Assembly: GCA_905160935.1 (NCBI GenBank)
Contig: CAJHZI010000424.1
Location: 1,759,501-1,823,500 of the forward strand
Direction: 5' to 3'
DNA length: 64,000 bases
From: Enchytraeus crypticus
Taxonomy: Eukaryota > Annelida > Clitellata > Enchytraeida > Enchytraeidae
How positions within the stretch are numbered: position 1 is the first letter of the stretch; every line of letters begins with the position of its first letter. Shown here piece after piece: positions 1-11,194 of this stretch. The notes under the pieces are model-generated. The model had not been told where the DNA came from. It did not search any database and saw only the letters and a program-made list of their open reading frames with translations. Position numbers and translations under genes: made by a program.

Positions 1-960
1 CACATTGCCAATGCCTCCAGTTTCCCAATATCTTCCTTCCTTAAGGTCCATGTTTCACATCCATACAATAGCGTGGTCCAAACCAAAGTTTTCACTATCT
101 TTATCTTTGTGTCTTTCTTTAGACTTTTTGTTAATAGTTCTTTTCTACTACCAAAGGCCGCTTTTGCTTGTGCAATCCTACTGCATATTTCCGTCTCACA
201 TTTCCCATCGTCGGTTATAGTATGACCCAAATATTTGAAACTCCTTACCTGTTCCAATTTCGTACCATATATTGTGATACTAACTTCACCTTTATTATTG
301 GACACTCGCATAACCTTCGTCTTTTTTATGTTAATCTTCATGCCATATCTTAGGGCCGTATCATTCAGCCTATCCAATATCTTCTGCAATCCAATCTCGC
401 TGCCTGCTACCATTCCTTGGTCATCTGCAAATCGTACATCTTGTAACGAATTCCCTCCTACTTTTATTCCTTCTTCCAAGTCTTCCATGGCTTCCTTCAT
501 CATTGCCTCAGCGTATATGTTAAACAGCAGTGGCGAAATGCTACAACCTTATCTTACTCCACGTCCTATTTCACCTTCTTCTGAGTATTCTTGTTGGATT
601 TTGATTACTGCTTTTTGATTCATGTACAAGTTCAAAATTAGTCTTCCATCTCTCCAGTCAATTGCTATTCTTTTTAAGATATTCATCATCGTTATCCAAT
701 CAATCCTGTCAAAGGCCTTCTCAAAGTCTACAAAGCATACAAAAACGTCATTTACGCTTCTTTCGCAAAGAATCCGCATTACTCCTTATTGCTTCTATTG
801 TGCCGCATCCTTTCCTAAAACGAAATTGTGTCTTGCTCAGTATCATCTCTGCTTTCGACTGAATGCGATTATTTACTATCTTTAATAAGATCTTCGATGC
901 ATGAGGTATTAAACTGATTGCTATGTAATCCGAATACTCCACAGGATTGGCTTTTTTGGG
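1..960 (-). mobile_element. LINE reverse-transcriptase fragment (family alpha)
   Basis: Read on the minus strand, this is the reverse transcriptase of a non-LTR retrotransposon, broken by frameshifts and stops. Visible in order are the N-terminal fingers ([13 protein letters not shown], then the [10 protein letters not shown] block near 830-900), the VCFVDFEKAFDRIDW motif near 680-740, and the catalytic RFADDQG box near 430. The copy runs off the left edge of the window and ends abruptly at the (TA)n tract near 960, so it is partial. The same family (called alpha here) recurs throughout the window. The exact clade is not certain from sequence alone. Confidence 0.85.
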
Positions 961-967
961 AATTGAA

Positions 968-1023
<56 letters not shown>

Positions 1024-1266
1024 ATATATATATGTAGAGTATATATATATATCTATATATATATATATATAGATATATAAGTATATATACATATATATAT
1101 ATATAATATATACATATATATATATATAGATATAGAGTATATAAATATATATATATATAGATATATATTATATATATATATATATAAATATATATATAAT
1201 TATATAATATATATATATATATATATATACATACAGTATATATACATATATATATATATATATATT
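968..1266. repeat. (TA)n microsatellite
   Basis: Long TA/TATATA tract with scattered interruptions, abutting the 5' end of the preceding LINE fragment. No gene is seen from here to about 1570. Confidence 0.95.
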
Positions 1267-1571
1267 ATCATGTAACTAATTATATCACAGATGTATTCTT
1301 TAGTTTTGTGCTCACAGTTATAAGTTATTTACATTATATACATAATATTATATATAATATCACATTATGTATTTTGTCGCATTAGTTACGTGATGACAAT
1401 AATATGTTATGTACATATACATTTTATATATTATTTATTTAATAAGGAGCAGAGAGGATTTAATGTCATTTTCCATCTGTGACGTTGACTTGACTCTCCG
1501 CTTAGTGATCCTCATGTTAAACTTGTTCATAACGGCAGCAAAAGCAGATAAAGAAGTGAAAAGGAACAGCG

Positions 1572-1818
1572 TAGAGAGAGCGAGAGAGAGAGAGAGAGAG
1601 AGAGATAAGTATAGAGGGAGATTGGTAGAGAGAGAGAGAGAGATTGGTAGATGGAGTGAGAGAGAGAGAAAGAGAGAGTGAGACTATGACAGAGACAGAG
1701 AGAAAAAAAAGTGAGACTAAGAGAGATCGAGAAGAGAAACTGAGAGAGAGCTAGACTGAGAGAAAGAGAGAGAGATTGAGGCAGAGACATAGAGCGAGAG
1801 ACACCTCGGGAGAGGGAC

Positions 1819-1849
<31 letters not shown>

Positions 1850-1870
1850 TAGGTTGAGAGAGAGAGAGCA
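1572..1870. repeat. (GA)n-rich low-complexity tract
   Basis: Imperfect GAGA repeat. It creates Arg/Glu and Leu/Ser open frames on both strands that are not genes. It lies about 60 bp upstream of the first visible WDR91-like exon, in what should be an intron. Confidence 0.9.
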
Positions 1871-1931
1871 TATAATCTGAATGACTTATTTTATATAAAC
1901 GTGTAATTCTTGTAAATATACGTGTATGTAG

Positions 1932-3718
1932 AGATACCTGCCCCTGTCGCCGGGTCCCATAGCGATCAACAGCATAGAGTACGACAGACAGAGTGGCAGC
2001 ACCATGCTCACTGGAGGCGCTGATGGTGTCATCAGGCTGTTTGGTGAGTGGATGGGATTAATTGATTGTTTGATTGATTGATTGATTGTTTGATTGATTG
2101 CTTTTGACTGATTTTCTGGATTTGAAATTTGCACCATTTTGAGACTTTTTTTGCTCGCCAACTTGATTTTGTCTCAATAGTGCTCGATGTTGTCACTGAT
2201 GACTCTATCTCTCTAATTGTTGTTATTATTATTGTTATTGACAAGCTTATTGATCGTTTGAATAATGTATTGACTGATTTATTAATTGGTTGATTGCTTA
2301 ATTGATTAATTATTAAATTTATTTTTCGATTGATTGATTAATTGGTTGTCTTATTGATTGATATATTGATTAATTAATTGATTTATTGATTGATTTATTG
2401 ATTGATGTATTGATTGATGTATTGATTGAAAGAGGCAGGGGCAGGCCGAGATTAAGTATGATTTAAAGACGATTGATGATTTATAAATTGATGATTGATA
2501 AAGATGATTTAAAGACCCACTCATATGTGGATATGAAGAGGAAAGCGGAAGACAGAGAAGAGTGGAGGCGTTATATACCATGGACCTGCCAGTAGGCAGT
2601 GCACTAAGAGAGATATATTGATTGATGGACTGATTGATTCATGGTAGACGTGAGAACGGGAGCCTGTGCCAGACAATGGGTGGCACATAAAGGAGAGGTC
2701 AACACAGCGCTGTTCCACCCTGATCACAGGGCTTGCTATAGCCTCGGCTCTGATGGCAAGGTAAGGAACAATCAAGCTTCATTCTCATTCCTACTATTCT
2801 AATTTATGTAGCAGTTAATTCACCGATTACACATCAACTGTTGCCTAAACCTCAAAATTACTGAGAAAAGTCTAAAATCGATTATAATGATATCTGATTC
2901 GAGATATAGGAGGTCATAGTGAGTTACTGTGGCGATGGTGAGAGTTTATAACTTTATAGTTCTGTTGAGGTTTAACCGCTGTTGCTTAAAGAGTGTCGAT
3001 AAGTTAAGCCGCTCATTGAGTCCATGAGCGGCTTAACTTACCGACTCAATGACTCATTGTCATTGAGTCATTGTATCATTGAGTCAATGATACTTTGAAT
3101 TATTGAGCCATTCAACCATTAAGTCAATGAGCCATTGAACCATTAAGTCATTGAGCCATTGAACCATTACGTCGTTGAGCCATTAAATTATTGAGCTGTG
3201 GAGCAATTGAACCATTAAGTCATTGAGCCATTACGTCATTGAGCCATTACGTCATTGAGCCATTAAACCATTGAGGTTTGAAACCATTGAGTCATTAAAC
3301 CTTTGATTCATTGACCAATTGAGTCATTGATCCATTAAACAATTGATTTATTGAGCCACTGGGGGTAATCGATCAATTGTGTAATTGAGCCATTAAACCA
3401 TTGAGTCTTTGAACCATTAAGCCTTAGAGTTATTGAGTTATCGTATCTTTGAACCATTAAGTTATTGAACCATTGTGTCATTGAGTCCTGATCAACTGCT
3501 GTGCACTGTACTACTGCTACCACCCACAGGTAACCGCTTGGTAAAGCTCAATGAATAGCTTTGGCTTCTGTTTCGACGTGCTTACATCCTACTGGACGGG
3601 AAGACGGGGACATTGGAATTTGGACGATTTGATTTCATGCATAGAGAGGAAGAGAAAGCAGCAGATAGAATTAATTGAAGGAATTATATGCCTTGAATCT
3701 GCTGTTAGGCAGTACACT

Positions 3719-3749
<31 letters not shown>

Positions 3750-3997
3750 CGAGAGAGAGTGAGATCATTTAACTTTAATGTGTTAACTATATTAGTTACA
3801 TGTACTATAATATTTAAACTTATTAGTAACAACGTAGTTAAGGAAGTTATCATTGTCAGCTACAATGATAGATAGCATCATAATGATCTTTCACTAAATT
3901 ATGTTCCACTCTTTTAACTACTAGCGAACTATGATGATAGATATTAACGTGGATAATATTCTGTCTCTCTCTCTCTCTCTCCCTCTCTCTCTCTCTT

Positions 3998-4049
<52 letters not shown>

Positions 4050-6357
4050 GTACATATTCATAATCTGAGTATGCTTTCACGCTGCATATAAAGCAATCCA
4101 CAGATAAACTGATTAATCCTTTTACAAATGTCTAGGACTTATCTACACCTTACTGTAGCGTAAAGCTTGAAAATAATATAGCTTCTGAGATGGTCTCCCA
4201 TTGCCTTCTTCGCTTCTTGCTCTCTCGCCTCTTCATAGACTAACAGTAAATTTCACGACACGTGAAATTTACTGTTAGTCTATTCTTCACCGTCTCAGAC
4301 ACAACGCGGGAATACCATTTCACTACAATTATTGTTCAATATGTAACTTAAGAATTTAACCGGACGTTAAATTCTTATTGATTGATTGATTATCGTTAAC
4401 CTATTTGCTTTTTCTTGGCTGCAGCTGCTTCAGTGGTCACTAGGGGGTGAGCCACGGCCCCTGGCTGACCTGCCCGTACACGCCGGGGCGAGTGGCCCAT
4501 TCGTCACGTTGGGCGGGGGTCCAGGAGTGCCTCAACGTCTGGCTCACTTACCCAGAGATAAACTTTTTGCCTTGGACTCAGATGGAAGGCATATCCTCAC
4601 TTGTACCCAGACAGGAGGTCTCATTTATAAGGTCTGTGCAGCTGTTTAGGCTAAAGGCTAAAATTTAGTTCAATGTCAGTTTCCCGTCTCGAAGGGACGT
4701 GAGTGATGGGAAAATGTCTGATTTGAACCTTACTGCTTTTATTCCTCAGTCATATATCTTACGGACATACTTACTGTTCAGCATCGTCATTGGCCTGAGC
4801 CAAAGGCGATATCGTAAGATATTCGACCGCGGATCAGTATACGCGGGATTGAAATCCTGGGCTCGCCCGTCACTGACATCTCTTACGAGTGAGGAAACTG
4901 ACGTTAAAATCTGCTTTAGCTTTTTTTTACCAGCCCACGTGTTTACTGTTAATTTAGCTCACGTTTTACATGCTCGGCTCGTTTGCTACATGCTCGGCTC
5001 GCTTGCTACAGACTCGTCGGCTCGCGTGCTACAGGCTCGGCTCGCTTGCTACAGGCTCGGCTCGCTTGCTACTGACTCGGCTCGCTTGCTACAGACTCGG
5101 CTCGCTTGCTACAGACTCGTCGGCTCGCGTGCTACAGGCTCGGCTCACTTGCTACAGACTCGGCTCGCTTGCTACTGACTCGGCTCGCTTGCTACAGACT
5201 CGGCTCGCTTGCTACAGATTCGGCTCGTTTGCTACAAGCTCCTCTCGCTTGCTACTGGCTCGGCCCGCTTGCTACAGTCTCGGCTCCTTGCTACAGGCTG
5301 GGCTCGTTTGCTACAGACTCGGCTCGCTTGCTACAGGCTCGGCTCTCTTGCTACAGGCTCGGCTCGCTTACTACATGCTCAGCTCGCTTGCTACAGACTC
5401 GGCTCGCTTGTTGCAGAGTCGGCTCGCTTGCTACAGTCTCGGCTCGCTTGCTACAGGCTCGGCTCGCTTGCTACTGGCTCGGCTCGTTTGCTACAGACTC
5501 GGCTCGCGTGCTACAGGCTCGGCTCGCTTGCTACAGGCTCGGTTCGCTTGCTACAGACTCGGCTCGCTTGCTACAGGCTCGGCTCGCGTGCTGCAGGCTC
5601 GGCTCGCTTGCTTCATACTTGTCTCGCTAATGGCTCTGCTGTCTCAGCCTCAGTCTCGTTCTAAATTGTTTTCCGTAACTTCTCTTCCAGCTACATCTGA
5701 ATGTTCCTTCTATGTAAAGTTAGATTAGTCTAGATTGCCGTAGATCACAACCGATGTGGCTGGATTTGTTTGTAATATGGGCGACCTAAGGTTGTGCTAA
5801 TAGTATTGTACCTGATCCTCTTATTCTTCACCTCGATATATCATCTTGTCGGCTCCTTCGAACAAGTACTATTTTCTTGCTGATCTATTCTCACGTTTAT
5901 AAATATAATAAAGATTTAATGAGTATATGATATCGTTAAGTTGCCTTGTTGCTAAAATCACCTGTCCGCCCTGAAGTGAACTGTAAATTCTCTCTTCATT
6001 GGTTTAGATTTTTTCTCTATGAGGAATATTTATGCATTACACGTATTTGTCAAGAATCTGAATATGTAGCTTTATTGATACTACAAAGAATGTCGAATAT
6101 TTAGTATTGTCTTCTTGCCACTTTACATATCCAGTTTACAACAATAGAGGAACTTTGATTATTTTGTTTCTATTAATATTTCTGTTTTATTCATTATGCA
6201 GATTGACAGAGAGTTCGGCCTATTGCCAAGTCTATCGCTAGAAGGTCATAGGTCGCCCGTAATTTGTGTTGATTGGTCGTCATCAGTTCATTATAAGACA
6301 TGTTTAACGGCTGGAGTTGATGGACAGATAACTATATCAACACTTCTCATTCAATGA
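1932..6357 (+). CDS. WDR91: WDR91-like WD40 protein, last four exons
   Basis: C-terminal 195 residues of a WD40-repeat protein. Exons: 1932-2043, 2648-2760, 4425-4631 and 6202-6357; the stop is TGA at 6355. Splice sites are AG/GT, and phases 0, 1, 0, 0 join without a break (donors gtgagt, gtaagg and the weaker gtctgt). The blades read LTGGADGVIRLF, YSLGSDGK joined to LLQW, LTCTQTGGLIYK, then GHRSPVICVDWSS, and the protein ends GQITISTLLIQ. The order and spacing of these motifs match the end of animal WDR91, a Rab7/Beclin-complex regulator of endosome-to-lysosome maturation; this family call is from memory. Earlier exons must lie left of the window. Introns hold LINE pieces, (ATTG)n, two palindromes and a 20-bp minisatellite. 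The end of the last exon is tandemly copied downstream. Confidence 0.85.
2040..2425. repeat. (ATTG)n-rich intron DNA with LINE 3' end
   Basis: Runs of ATTG begin about 15 bp after the WDR91 exon donor and continue to the next acceptor region. Embedded at about 2098-2240 is a copy of an L2/CR1-like LINE 3' end (TTTCTGGATTTGAAATTTG, then TTGCTCGCCAACTTGATTTTG) with its TTG/TTA tail. The same 3' end recurs at 29090, 29630 and 51715. Confidence 0.75.
2427..2612 (+). mobile_element. LINE alpha 3' end
   Basis: Contains the C-terminal RGRGRPRL and KRKAEDREEWRRYIPWTCQ motifs of family alpha. The stop is followed by the 3' terminus ggcagtgcactaagagaga. A short internal duplication breaks the frame. 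It lies inside WDR91 intron 1 (between exons 1932-2043 and 2648-2760). Confidence 0.85.
2994..3485. repeat. Palindrome and (CATTGAGTCATTGAACC)-type minisatellite
   Basis: A hairpin with a 17-bp perfect stem (3000-3016 with 3024-3040, 7-nt loop) opens an irregular minisatellite. Its units are built from CATTGAG and CATTAAA blocks and run to about 3485. The array lies in the WDR91 intron; no coding sense is seen. Confidence 0.85.
3590..3770 (+). mobile_element. Diverged LINE alpha 3' end with (GA)n tail
   Basis: The C-terminal reading LDDLISCIERKRKQQIE and the terminal motif ctgttaggcagtacactgag are followed directly by a GAGA tract. This is a diverged copy of the 2427-2612 element and has no other coding content. 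Confidence 0.65.
3960..4050. repeat. (CT)n microsatellite
   Basis: About 90 bp of CT dinucleotides with few interruptions, in the WDR91 intron. Confidence 0.95.
4235..4283. repeat. Perfect 23-bp palindrome
   Basis: 4235-4257 is the exact reverse complement of 4261-4283, with a 3-base loop (aca). It lies in the WDR91 intron, 142 bp before the acceptor at 4424. It could be a footprint of a foldback element; there is no protein signal nearby. Confidence 0.9.
4791..4925 (+). mobile_element. SINE A (tRNA-derived)
   Basis: A dispersed repeat of about 135 bp. The head is tRNA-like (CGACCGCGGATCAGT, then a degenerate B box in CGGGATTGAAATCC). The body reads CCCGTCACTGACATC, GAGGAAACTGACGTTAA, and ends near TTTAGC. 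Other copies lie at 35500, 36270, 43240, 43430, 52378, 55290, 55635 and 58770. Confidence 0.75.
4962..5625. repeat. 20-bp minisatellite, about 33 units
   Basis: Unit GCTCGCTTGCTACAGGCTCG with scattered substitutions. Because 20 is not a multiple of three, long Leu/Ala/Cys/Tyr open frames appear in all three forward frames; these are artefacts. The array lies in the last WDR91 intron and is GC-richer than its surroundings. Confidence 0.95.
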
Positions 6358-6905
6358 TTGGTCGTCATCAGTTCATTATAAGACTTGTTTAACGGCTGGA
6401 GTTGATGGACAGATAACTGAAGCAACACTTCTCATTCAATGATTGGTCGTCATCAGTTCATTATAAGACTTGTTTAACGGCTGGAGTTGATGGACAGATA
6501 ACTGAAGCAACACTTCTCATTCGATGACTGGTCGTCGTCAGTTCATTATAAGACTTGTTTAACGGCTGGGGTTGATGGACAGATAACTGTATCAACACTT
6601 CTCATTCAATGATTGGTCGTCATCAGTTCATTATAAGACATGTTTAACGGCTGGGGTTGATGGACAGATATCAACAAATCAACATCATATCAACACTTCT
6701 CATTCAATGATTTGTCGTTATCAGTTCATTATAAGACTTGTTTAACGGCTGGAGTTGATGGACAGATAACTGTATCAACACTTCTCATTCAATGATTTGT
6801 CGTTATCAGTTCATTATAAGATGTTTAACGGCTGGAGTTGATGTACAGATAACTGTATAAACACTTCTCATTCAATGATTGGTCGTCATCAGTTCATTAT
6901 AAACT
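6272..6905 (+). repeat. 85-bp array copied from the end of the WDR91 coding exon
   Basis: The final 85 bp of coding sequence (6272 to the stop) are repeated head to tail about seven more times. Each copy keeps TCATCAGTTCATTATAAGAC, GGCTGGAGTTGATGGACAG and CACTTCTCATTCAATGA. Units are 85 bp, with small indels in later copies. Because 85 is 84+1, each copy is out of frame with the exon. The first copy is the real exon end; the others would form 3' UTR or lie beyond the transcript. Confidence 0.9.
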
Positions 6906-7263
6906 TATCTGATCGATAATCAATCAATCAATAAGGATGTAACGTCTGGTTCTTCTCCGAAGTGCAATGTCAGGGACGTCTCAAGCAGATTGTTCACCAA
7001 CAGACGCTGAAACACTGCGCGAAGCTCTTTCTGATGTAGTATATAATTCCACAAATTCCCAACTTATCACTTCATAAGAAACTGCATTGGCTACCAACCT
7101 CTGATCAATGATGGGTCGTCAGTAGTATAGTTGAATTAATATGCTGTAGCCCATTGACTGTATGTGTTAGTTGGGAGCGCGCTTTATTGACTAACAGCTA
7201 GTCTCGGGTTCTAAACCGTATCGTCTCGGACAGTACAACTAGGAACCGGCTTTGATATACACA

Positions 7264-7612
7264 GAGGTTAAACTGGGAATTGAGAGCTAGGGGAACGGTC
7301 TGAATTTTTCTAGCCTACTTACCCCAGCCATGTAATGTATTTACAGATTTCCTTGTATCTAATTTTAGCCCCTGGTAGGGGAATTCTGACCGGAGTTCAC
7401 ACCGGGAATTCAGAGGAATTCAGAATTTTTTCAGAGAATGAGAGCTAGTGGAACTTAGTTCCACTAACTCTCATTTTCTTCCTTTGAGATTTGAAAAATT
7501 TGAGAATTGAGAGGATTCAGAGGGGCGTTCCGCCCCTCTGAATTCTCTCAATTCTCGGAACGCCCCTCTGAATCCTCTCAATTCCCTCCCCCACTTTAAC
7601 CACTGGATATAC
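7264..7612. repeat. Palindrome-rich dispersed repeat
   Basis: Contains a hairpin near 7434-7473 and a large one: 7502-7527 pairs with 7531-7556 (25 of 26 bases, 3-nt loop). A second right arm at 7557-7586 can pair with the same left arm. The outer part (GAGCTAGGGGAACGGTC near the start, ACTTTAACCACTG at the end) recurs at 60032-60222, so this is a dispersed element with an internal palindrome. Its end resembles a tRNA A box on the minus strand. Confidence 0.7.
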
Positions 7613-7684
7613 AAAACAGTAAAGTTAGCTTATATCACAATGTCAGTCTGCACGTAGAAATTCATTGATTCAACAGGAGTAGAG

Positions 7685-7925
7685 TGCATTCTTCTTCTTC
7701 TAGTTCACTGCCTAACGGCAGGTCCTTGGCATATAATTTTTCCACCCAATTCTATCCTCAGTCTTCCTTTATATCTTTATTATAAAGATGTAAAGGAAGA
7801 TATAAAGACTTTATATATGAGTTTACTACCAGATCATTCAACATCCCATGTCTTGATCTTTCGCTAACTCTTCTCCCTTTCTTTATTCCTTCTATGACTT
7901 CTTTTAGTTATAGTTGTGTATGCAA
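7685..7925 (-). mobile_element. Decayed LINE alpha 3' end
   Basis: Minus-strand copy of the family alpha terminus (cactgcctaacggcaggtcc on the plus strand), followed by weakly recognisable C-terminal coding sequence with many changes. No gene is seen from here to about 8290; that stretch is AT-rich. Confidence 0.6.
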
Positions 7926-8429
7926 TTTAAAGGGTAGAGCGCATATCTAGACATATTTAATTTATTTATTCAGTAATAGGCGATCTATTCAATTCATCAA
8001 ATGAAATTCATCTTTTTCAAGCTTTACTACTTTCAACATTTTACGACTATTTAACAAAACAAATTGAAACAATTACTCTTTACAAAGTTGTTCAAACAGT
8101 ATTCTCTATAGGAGCTTTTTAACCTGTTTTATCTGTACTTGATATTTCTATATACTCACGTGTATTTTATACTGACCGCACTCAGCTATAGACAAATGTG
8201 CTTAGTAATTCTAATATTATTCGCATAATAATATAAACTTGCAATTTAAGCAATTTTTGTTCCACACATATTATCGGCCTGTATTTAACTTAGTAATCTA
8301 ATCTACGGCTTCTTAACACGTCCGCTAGTCGAGGTGTTGGTTCTCAGTGGTTTATGTTTGTACCATGCCGTAAACCCGGAACTCGCCGCATTTTTCTCCG
8401 ATACACAAAAGTTGGAATATACCGACCGT

Positions 8430-8680
8430 AAGCTGCACGTGTCGTCGACTGAGCAAGAACTTAGGAAGGCAACGGGAAATCACTACTGACGCCATATTAT
8501 CTCCAAAGTCGTGGGGTACATTATGGTGTGGACAGACAAGGCAGTCTTGTGTGAGGGACTAACTCGTTAATCGATTGAGTGCTCTTTATGAAGCGACAAA
8601 GTAGTATGAGAATAAGAATGAACATTGGACACGGGACATGCACTCGATAGAACACTAGAAAGAGAGAGATAGAGAGATCA
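8430..8680 (+). mobile_element. SINE D with LINE-alpha-like tail
   Basis: The head reads CGACTGAGCAAGAACTTAGG and the end reads GATAGAACACTAGAAAGAGAGA, resembling the LINE alpha 3' terminus. Similar copies lie at 48480-48575 (minus), 50270-50415 and 61430-61680. A SINE that borrows a LINE 3' end is inferred. Confidence 0.5.
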
Positions 8681-8704
8681 GAGCGAATGTAATTTATAGT
8701 TATA

Positions 8705-8945
8705 CAATAGCCGAATGTGCAAAGCGTCAGGTAACTTCATAAAGTTTTGTGTGACTGTTCCCGAGGTCGTGAGTTCGATTCATGTGTGAGCTGATCAGAG
8801 TAATATCTCGAACATTCAAGGTACCGGTAACATGGACTTGTAAACTGCTTAACGATTTAACGTATATCATTAAAAGTGATAAGTATCGTCAGGAGTGCCT
8901 ATTTCATTGTTACATTCTTTGAGCTATTTATATAATATATTTTAA
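8705..8945 (+). mobile_element. SINE B copy 1
   Basis: The tRNA-like head has CGTGAGTTCGATTCATG (B-box region), then ATCTCGAACATTCAAGG and a tail AAAAGTGATAAGTATC and TTCATTGTTACATTC. It is the same family as 10245, 10505, 15095, 38764 and 43948. AT-rich sequence with no gene follows to about 9950. Confidence 0.65.
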
Positions 8946-9949
8946 ACTTTATGCTAGATGTGGTAAGCGTTTATTTGAAGGTGTACCGAGCATAGTCTTA
9001 TTTAAATGTTTCTTAAATTCTACAAAAGAAACACCAAAAGTCATTATTTTGAGTTGATCCTTCTTACGGGGATGATTTACATAATATTATACTACAATTG
9101 AGGATGAATCAACCTGAGTTTACAGAGAGATAAAATGAGATACAAAGCTATAGCGAGAAATGTCGAGATATATCGAGATGTATTCAGAGATAGAGTATAT
9201 GGAATAACAGCGTCATACTTTTATGAATTTATTATGGTCATTTCAGTTGATATTGTTTGTGTTCAATTTAAATATTTACACCTTCAAGACTGGTTCCTAC
9301 AGCAGGACACTGTGCAAAACTACTTAAAACTATTTTTTGTACTCTGGCGACATTGAGTCTGCAGTAGTATTTATTTGTGAAATTCGTGTTTTATTTTCTT
9401 ATTTTATGCCTTAATTATGTAATATTGTAGTGACACAAAAATTTTATTCCGCACAAGTGCATTGTATTATTGATATAGATGCATGTAATACACTGTATAA
9501 TTGTTATTATACTGCCTTTTATAACATTTCGTGATTTAAATCTTAGCTAGTTAATATTATATTGTATTAATCAAGCCTATATCTTGCTGTAAGAGAAATT
9601 TAACACAGACAATTGTTCTAATATACGGATAAATTTTACATTACGTCTTGACATATAATTATTTGACTCTTAAACAATCATATTACTTTAAAAGGACGGA
9701 TGCTACTGGATGGACATTTTCGATGGATGACAATTCCAACTAGGTTATAGTGCAATAGTCTTCCGTGATGACATCTAAATACAATACACTTCACCTAAGA
9801 AATTCAGCCGTATTCCGGTCCTCTGAATGTGAGAGACTTCACCTGAGTACTCCAGTCAGCTGAGCTTGACCGGGAATTGAATTTTAACCAAAGAGAGTTT
9901 CATACACTTCAGATTTACTTGGTTGTATGTTTATGTTGTAGAGATTCTT

Positions 9950-10150
9950 TTTTAGTTTCTGGATTTTTTCATTATATCCTCATTCCATGGTTACTAATAA
10001 TCGTTGGAATTTATAGCGCACTGTTTGCAGCCAGCGAGGATTTACTATATCCGTACAACATCGTGGGGATTTTTCCCTTCCATGCGGTTAACATTTGGTC
10101 TTCCAAGATGGTCACTCATCCATTTGCTAACCGAGCTCGACGTAGCTAAA
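9950..10150 (-). mobile_element. SINE C, decayed copy
   Basis: Minus-strand relative of the 62850-63125 and 56640-56885 repeats. On the plus strand it reads CCATGGTTACTAATAATCGTTGG, then TGGTCTTCCAAGATGG, with the tRNA-like head at the right end. Open frames across it are accidental. Confidence 0.6.
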
Positions 10151-10244
10151 AACTTCGTTTACTGGCGCACTGATAATCTAAATGCTCTAAATCCCGCCTC
10201 CATGATGATACATAATGCCACTCTTGACTCTAACTACATGTACA

Positions 10245-10740
10245 TGTCGAACCGTTTTCATCTTTGGGATCATGAAATGTTAAATGACTGTTCCTGAGGT
10301 CCAGGGATCAAATCCTGCTAGAGCTGATCAAAGAGTAAATCTCCGCCATTCAGAGAAGTGTTTATGTTAACATAAAAGACTTAACTATCTAGTGGCTAAA
10401 CAAGTGGTACTGAAAGTGACATATATCGAATGATAACATTACACAACATATCAGTAACCGTTTTTAATTAATTGGGTCAGAAGGTGTTACGTGCTTGTTT
10501 AAGAATGTCTCAATAGCATAGGGGTAACGTCATGAAGTTTTAAATGACATATCCTGAGGTGAATTGAACTCTCGCGGGTTCGAATCCCAGCTGCGCTGAT
10601 CTGAGAGTAAAATCTCGGACATTCACTGGACAGGTTATACGGAAAATGCACTAAATTGCCTATCGGTTTAATGTGGTATTAAAAAGTGATAGATATCAAC
10701 ATAGTTGCTCATTTCACTATAATGCGTGTTTATTGTTTAT
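10245..10740 (+). mobile_element. Two adjacent SINE B copies
   Basis: Copies lie at 10245-10460 and 10505-10740. The second is well preserved: AGGGGTAACGTCATGAAG, B box GCGGGTTCGAATCCC, ATCTCGGACATTCACTGGAC, and the tail AAAAGTGATAGATATCAACA with TTTCACTATAATGCGTG. The head fits a tRNA-derived promoter. Confidence 0.75.
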
Positions 10741-10907
10741 TATTTTAAGACTAACAAAAAAATCTTTCTGAAAAAACTTAATATTACACGACAAATGTTG
10801 CATCCAACTTGAAAATAGGAAGTAATTTGAGTGGATGAGCCGGCTTTTTGGCGAAACGCATCGTAAAAATCATGTTTCTAATTATGCCATCAAATTATAC
10901 TTACAAT

Positions 10908-11030
10908 AACTTATAAGTCTAACTTATAAGTCTAACCTATAAGTCTACCTTGTAAGTCTAACTTATAAGTATAACTTATAAGTCTAACTTATAAGTAAAA
11001 CTTAGAAGTATAACTTATAGCTTTGCCTTT
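10908..11030. repeat. 14-bp minisatellite
   Basis: Repeats of ACTTATAAGTCTA, each holding the palindrome ACTTATAAGT; about nine units with variants. Confidence 0.9.
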
Positions 11031-11194
11031 AGGCGTTATATATAAACTAACTTTGGACGCATATTGCCTCCATCGACATTTTTTATCTTCAGTTGTCTAG
11101 CTCCCTCCTAAACTTTATCTAGAGAAACATTCTGAAAGAACTGGATCCAGAAAAATATTTCGTCCGTAGTATGTCTGTTTGGTTAAGTTTATTC

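Noticed and set aside
4970-5728. Long open frames (up to 252 codons) rich in Leu, Ala, Cys, Tyr
   Set aside because: Produced by the 20-bp minisatellite in all three forward frames; inside a WDR91 intron and without codon-level constraint.
9877-10297. Hydrophobic frames that look like small membrane proteins
   Set aside because: They cross a decayed SINE C and the adjacent SINE B; no splice or family support.
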